A stretch of DNA of 64,000 nucleotides from Chitinilyticum aquatile DSM 21506 (lineage in GTDB: Bacteria; Pseudomonadota; Gammaproteobacteria; Burkholderiales; Chitinibacteraceae). Where the stretch lies: contig NZ_KE387260.1 in the NCBI RefSeq assembly GCF_000430805.1, forward strand, positions 62,001 through 126,000. Reading direction: 5' to 3'. The position numbers were made by a program, and so were the translations under genes. The notes beneath the pieces are model-generated. The model was not told where the DNA came from. It worked only from the letters and a program-made list of their open reading frames with translations, and made no database searches. Positions 61,211 to 64,000 of the stretch are shown one piece after another (the first letter of the stretch is position 1; every line of letters starts with the position of its first letter).

Positions 61211-61936
61211 TCAGACCAGCATGTAGCGTGATCCGTGCACCTTGAGTTCATCGCGCAGGCGTTTCCAGTCCGGGCAATGCGTGGCGACGATGGCCCAGAA
61301 GCGCGGCGAATGGTTCAGCTCGGTGATGTGAGCCAGTTCGTGGATCACCACGTAGTCAATCACGGCGGGAGCGGCCTGCATCAGCCGCCAGTTGAGCCGG
61401 ATCGCGCCGGTGCTGGAGCAGCTGCCCCAGCGCCCCCGTGCGGACGAAAGGGCGAAGGCCGTGGGCACCACTGCCATGCGCTCGCTCCACACGGCAAGCC
61501 GTCCGGCCAGATACGTTCGCGCGCTGCGCTGCATGAAACGTTGCAGATTGAGTTGCTGCACTTCCGGGTCGCTGCCGCCGGCCAGTTCCAGCGCATCGTC
61601 GCACAGGCGGGTGCGGCTCGCCGTGCGCACCGGCAGTTCGGTACCCAGCCAGCTGACGCGGGTCAGTCCATCCTGCTGCAGGTTTTTCTGCAGTTCGGCG
61701 TGGGCACTGGCGCGCTGCTGCATCCTCTCCAGCGCCTGCAGGAGCCACTCGCGCCGGCTCAGCACGAAGGGCTCGATGGCACTCCAGGCCAGCTTGTGCG
61801 GGGATTTGACTTCAATCCGCCCGTCCGGGCGCACCAGCAGCTGCACGGTGCGACGCTGCGCGGAGCGTGTCCACAGCAAGGGCAGGGTTCTCCCCTGCCC
61901 GACGTCCAGCGCCAGCGTACGGCTAGCTGCCGCCAT
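61211..61936 (-). CDS. YgjP-like metallopeptidase domain protein
   Basis: A 241-residue protein of the DUF45/YgjP-like family with the zinc metalloprotease signature VVIHELAHITELNHSPRFW; two His and a downstream His/Glu are expected ligands. The N-terminal half is the family beta domain (RTVQLLVRPDGRIEVKSP). The start is probably the ATG at 61936, which overlaps the end of the plsC-like gene by 14 bases, implying translational coupling; an ATG at 61948 is possible. The physiological substrate is unknown. Confidence 0.85.
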   Translation of the reverse strand: MAAASRTLALDVGQGRTLPLLWTRSAQRRTVQLLVRPDGRIEVKSPHKLAWSAIEPFVLSRREWLLQALERMQQRASAHAELQKNLQQDGLTRVSWLGTELPVRTASRTRLCDDALELAGGSDPEVQQLNLQRFMQRSARTYLAGRLAVWSERMAVVPTAFALSSARGRWGSCSSTGAIRLNWRLMQAAPAVIDYVVIHELAHITELNHSPRFWAIVATHCPDWKRLRDELKVHGSRYMLV

Positions 61937-62675
61937 GCACGGATGCATTGGCCGGATGGCAGGGACCCACGCCGCTGATGCGGTCCATCTGGCCTTCAAT
62001 CCAGGCTTCCGCTTCGCGGTTGACTTCGGCCGAGCTGCGGCCAGCGGTCGCAATCGGTGCACCGATGATCATGGTGATTTCGCCGGGATACTTCAGAAAG
62101 GAATTGCGCGGCCAGAATTCGCCGGCATTGTGCGCCACCGGCACCACCGGCACGCCCAGATCCAGCGCGAGACGCGCACCGCCCTGCTGGTAGCGGCCGC
62201 GCTCGCCCGGCGGCACGCGGGTGCCTTCGGGGAAAATGACGATCCAGAAGCCCTTGGCCAGGCGGTCACGGCCCTGCTCCATCAGTTTCTTGCCGGCTTC
62301 CGAGCGCTTGCTGCGATCAATGGCGATCGGCGACAGGCAGCGCAGACCCCAGCCAAAAAACGGCAGCTTCAGCAACTCCTGCTTCAGCACCCACACCAGC
62401 GGCGGCATGATGAGCTGCAGCGACAGGGTCTCCCACGCGCTCTGGTGCTTGCACAGCATCACCGCCGGGGCGATCTGCAGGTGTTCCAGCCCTTCGACAC
62501 GATGCTTCAGCCCGCAGGTGATCCGCAGCCAGACGATCATGATTTTCGCCCAGCTCGCCATGATGCGGTAGCGCGGCAGCGGCGGCAGCAAGAGCAGGAA
62601 GGTCGCCAGCAGGGCATAGAACGGCAGGGTGACAATCATGCCGAGCCAGTAGAGGCCGGAACGCAGCCAGATCAT
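61923..62675 (-). CDS. plsC: 1-acyl-sn-glycerol-3-phosphate acyltransferase family protein
   Basis: A 250-residue membrane-associated acyltransferase that makes phosphatidic acid from lysophosphatidic acid. An N-terminal membrane helix is followed by the catalytic motif KHQSAWE, an HX4E variant of the usual HX4D, and by motif III IFPEGTR. Related betaproteobacterial enzymes carry this E form by my recollection, so it need not be inactive. It lies in the order glyS-gmhB-plsC, which is common in betaproteobacteria. Confidence 0.88.
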   Translation of the reverse strand: MIWLRSGLYWLGMIVTLPFYALLATFLLLLPPLPRYRIMASWAKIMIVWLRITCGLKHRVEGLEHLQIAPAVMLCKHQSAWETLSLQLIMPPLVWVLKQELLKLPFFGWGLRCLSPIAIDRSKRSEAGKKLMEQGRDRLAKGFWIVIFPEGTRVPPGERGRYQQGGARLALDLGVPVVPVAHNAGEFWPRNSFLKYPGEITMIIGAPIATAGRSSAEVNREAEAWIEGQMDRISGVGPCHPANASVHGGS

Positions 62676-62734
62676 AGGAAAAGTCTCCGGTTCAGTCGCA
62701 GGGGGCTGCGGTACAGCGCCCCGGAAAATATCGT

Positions 62735-63286
62735 TCAGTCCTGCAGCAGATCGGCCGCTACCGCAGCCAGATCGTCAAACACCAGTGTGCCTTCGGGCAG
62801 ATTGCCACCGGCCTCGGTCTTGCGGCCATTGCCGGTACGCACAAGCACCGGACGGCCGCCGACCGCAGCGACTGCCTGCAGATCGCGCAGCGAATCGCCG
62901 ACCATCACCAGCTGGCCGGCCGGCACGCCGTAGCGGCGCTGGATGTCGGTCAGCATGCCCGGAGAGGGCTTGCGGCACTCGCAGCCGGCTTCTGGTGTGT
63001 GCGGGCAGAAGAAAATGGCGGCAATATGCCCGCCCGCCTGCCCGACTTTGCGATGCATGCGCGCATGGATCTGGTTCAGCATGGCCACGTCATACATGCC
63101 GCGACCAACACCGCTCTGGTTGGTAGCCACCACGATCGTCCAGCCGGCTCGCGTGAGCTGGCTGATCGCCTCAAGGCTGCCCGGGATCGGCAGCCATTCT
63201 TCCGGTGACTTGATGTAATCGGGGCTGTCGTGATTGATCACCCCGTCACGATCGAGCACCAGCAGTTTCATGGCTGTCGTTCCCAT
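62735..63286 (-). CDS. gmhB: D-glycero-beta-D-manno-heptose 1,7-bisphosphate 7-phosphatase
   Basis: A 183-residue HAD phosphatase of the ADP-heptose (LPS core) pathway. HAD motifs are VLDRDGVIN (Asp nucleophile), VVATNQSGVGRG and GDSLRDLQA; a zinc-binding set is CPHTPEAGCECRKPSPGM. Two ATG codons are possible: 63286, with GGAG eight bases upstream at the end of glyS, and 63271, which begins the conserved domain. It follows glyS by five bases, so the genes are co-transcribed. Confidence 0.93.
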   Translation of the reverse strand: MGTTAMKLLVLDRDGVINHDSPDYIKSPEEWLPIPGSLEAISQLTRAGWTIVVATNQSGVGRGMYDVAMLNQIHARMHRKVGQAGGHIAAIFFCPHTPEAGCECRKPSPGMLTDIQRRYGVPAGQLVMVGDSLRDLQAVAAVGGRPVLVRTGNGRKTEAGGNLPEGTLVFDDLAAVAADLLQD

Positions 63287-63291
63287 CGCCC

Positions 63292-64000
63292 TTACTCCGC
63301 CAGCAGCGCCAGTTCGGCAACCGTATTCATCTGGCCAGCCAGCTGATTCAGCAGGGCCAGACGGTTGCCGCGCACCGCGAGATCGTCAGCCATCACCATC
63401 ACGCCGTCGAAGAAGGCATCCACCGGTGCCTTCAATGCCGCCAGTGCGGTCAATGCGCCGACGTAGTCACCGGCAGCCAGCAGCGGTGCTGCCTGTGCGG
63501 CAACGGCCTCGCTGGCCGCAGCCAGTGCACGCTCTTCATCCTGCGCAAACAGGGTGGCATTGAGCTGCGGCAGGTCGCCTTCGACCTTCTTCAGGATGTT
63601 GCGGATGCGCTTGTTGGCGGCAGCCAGCGAAGCCGCTTCCGGCAGCGCCTTGAATTCGGCCACGGCCGCCAGACGGGCCTGCACCTCATCCAGTTGTTCC
63701 GGGCGCTGCGCCAGCACGGCATCGATGTCGGCCGCCGGATAGTCGGCAGCCAGATAATTTTTCAGCCGGTCGAGCATGAAACCATACACACCGTCGACCG
63801 TACCGGCCGCAACGACGCCCGTCGGGAAGGTCGAGGCGGCAATCGTCAGCAGCTGACGCACATTCAGCGGCAGCTGCAGCAGCATGCGCAACACGCCCAG
63901 TGCAGCGCGACGCAGCGCGAACGGATCCTTGTCGCCGGTCGGAATCAGGCCGATGCCCCAGATGCCAACCAGGGTTTCCAGCTTGTCGGCCAGCGACACG
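63292..64000 (-). CDS. glyS: Glycyl-tRNA synthetase beta subunit, C-terminal part (runs off right edge)
   Basis: The last ~236 residues of GlyS, on the minus strand, open to the window edge. Recognised by TGDKDPFALRRAALGVLRML, the conserved block in the C-terminal catalytic-support region, and the tail FFDGVMVMADDLAVRGNRLA of the tRNA anticodon-binding domain. GlyS acts with GlyQ as an alpha2beta2 enzyme that charges tRNA-Gly. Its 5' part and glyQ are expected just outside the window. It is the first visible gene of the glyS-gmhB-plsC-ygjP unit. Confidence 0.94.
   Translation of the reverse strand, partial: VSLADKLETLVGIWGIGLIPTGDKDPFALRRAALGVLRMLLQLPLNVRQLLTIAASTFPTGVVAAGTVDGVYGFMLDRLKNYLAADYPAADIDAVLAQRPEQLDEVQARLAAVAEFKALPEAASLAAANKRIRNILKKVEGDLPQLNATLFAQDEERALAAASEAVAAQAAPLLAAGDYVGALTALAALKAPVDAFFDGVMVMADDLAVRGNRLALLNQLAGQMNTVAELALLAE

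Overview
The window looks like chromosomal DNA of a chitin-degrading betaproteobacterium, most likely of the order Neisseriales (Chromobacteriaceae/Chitinibacteraceae type). This is inferred from the high-GC coding sequence, the gene orders DUF971-ubiE-ubiJ-ubiB, glyS-gmhB-plsC and hemA-prfA, and protein features; no database search was possible. About 46 protein genes are supported. I see no rRNA, tRNA, CRISPR array, prophage, transposase or recognisable defence island. Most of the window is housekeeping, with a few accessory genes.

Layout. 1-3.1 kb: the edge of a TPR gene, a formate/nitrite channel and a chemoreceptor with a CxxCH haem motif. 3.4-9.3 kb: gltB-gltD. 9.6-13.3 kb: three TPR proteins, one ending in a degenerate GGDEF domain. 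13.5-20.9 kb: marC, rpiA, phoU, the selenium genes mnmH / selD / yedF-like, an AEC transporter and an unknown exported protein. 21-28 kb, minus strand: prfA, hemA, a MITE-like element, murB, an exported protein and ppc. 28.4-31.7 kb: the ubiquinone genes. 31.8-36.2 kb: phoB-phoR behind a three-unit Pho box, transaldolase and an EI24 membrane protein. 36.6-48 kb: a multidomain GH18 chitinase, then the alpha-2-macroglobulin / PBP1C pair. 48.2-55.3 kb: queD-like, VanZ-like and a polyamine ABC operon with two paralogous binding proteins. 55.4-61.1 kb: an HD-GYP/EAL pair, dgt, an unannotated 60-aa ORF and a glycine-zipper protein. 61.2-64 kb: YgjP-like, plsC, gmhB and the 3' part of glyS.

Genes that work together: gltBD (ammonium assimilation); phoBR and the distant phoU (phosphate sensing); selD with mnmH (tRNA selenouridine, no selA/selB seen here); ubiE-ubiJ-ubiB (quinone synthesis); PBP1C with the A2M protein (envelope repair and defence); HD-GYP, EAL and TPR-GGDEF proteins (c-di-GMP signalling, several with degraded active sites).

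The most unusual signal is not a gene. A family of 47-52 bp palindromic elements, with ends reading GGGTAT and ATACCC and an inner stem near AGCCATT / AATGGCT, occurs nine times and almost only between genes (9.37, 12.15, 14.07, 28.21, 31.24, 35.27, 48.81, 59.86 and 61.15 kb). A different 142-bp element with 15-bp terminal inverted repeats lies between hemA and murB.
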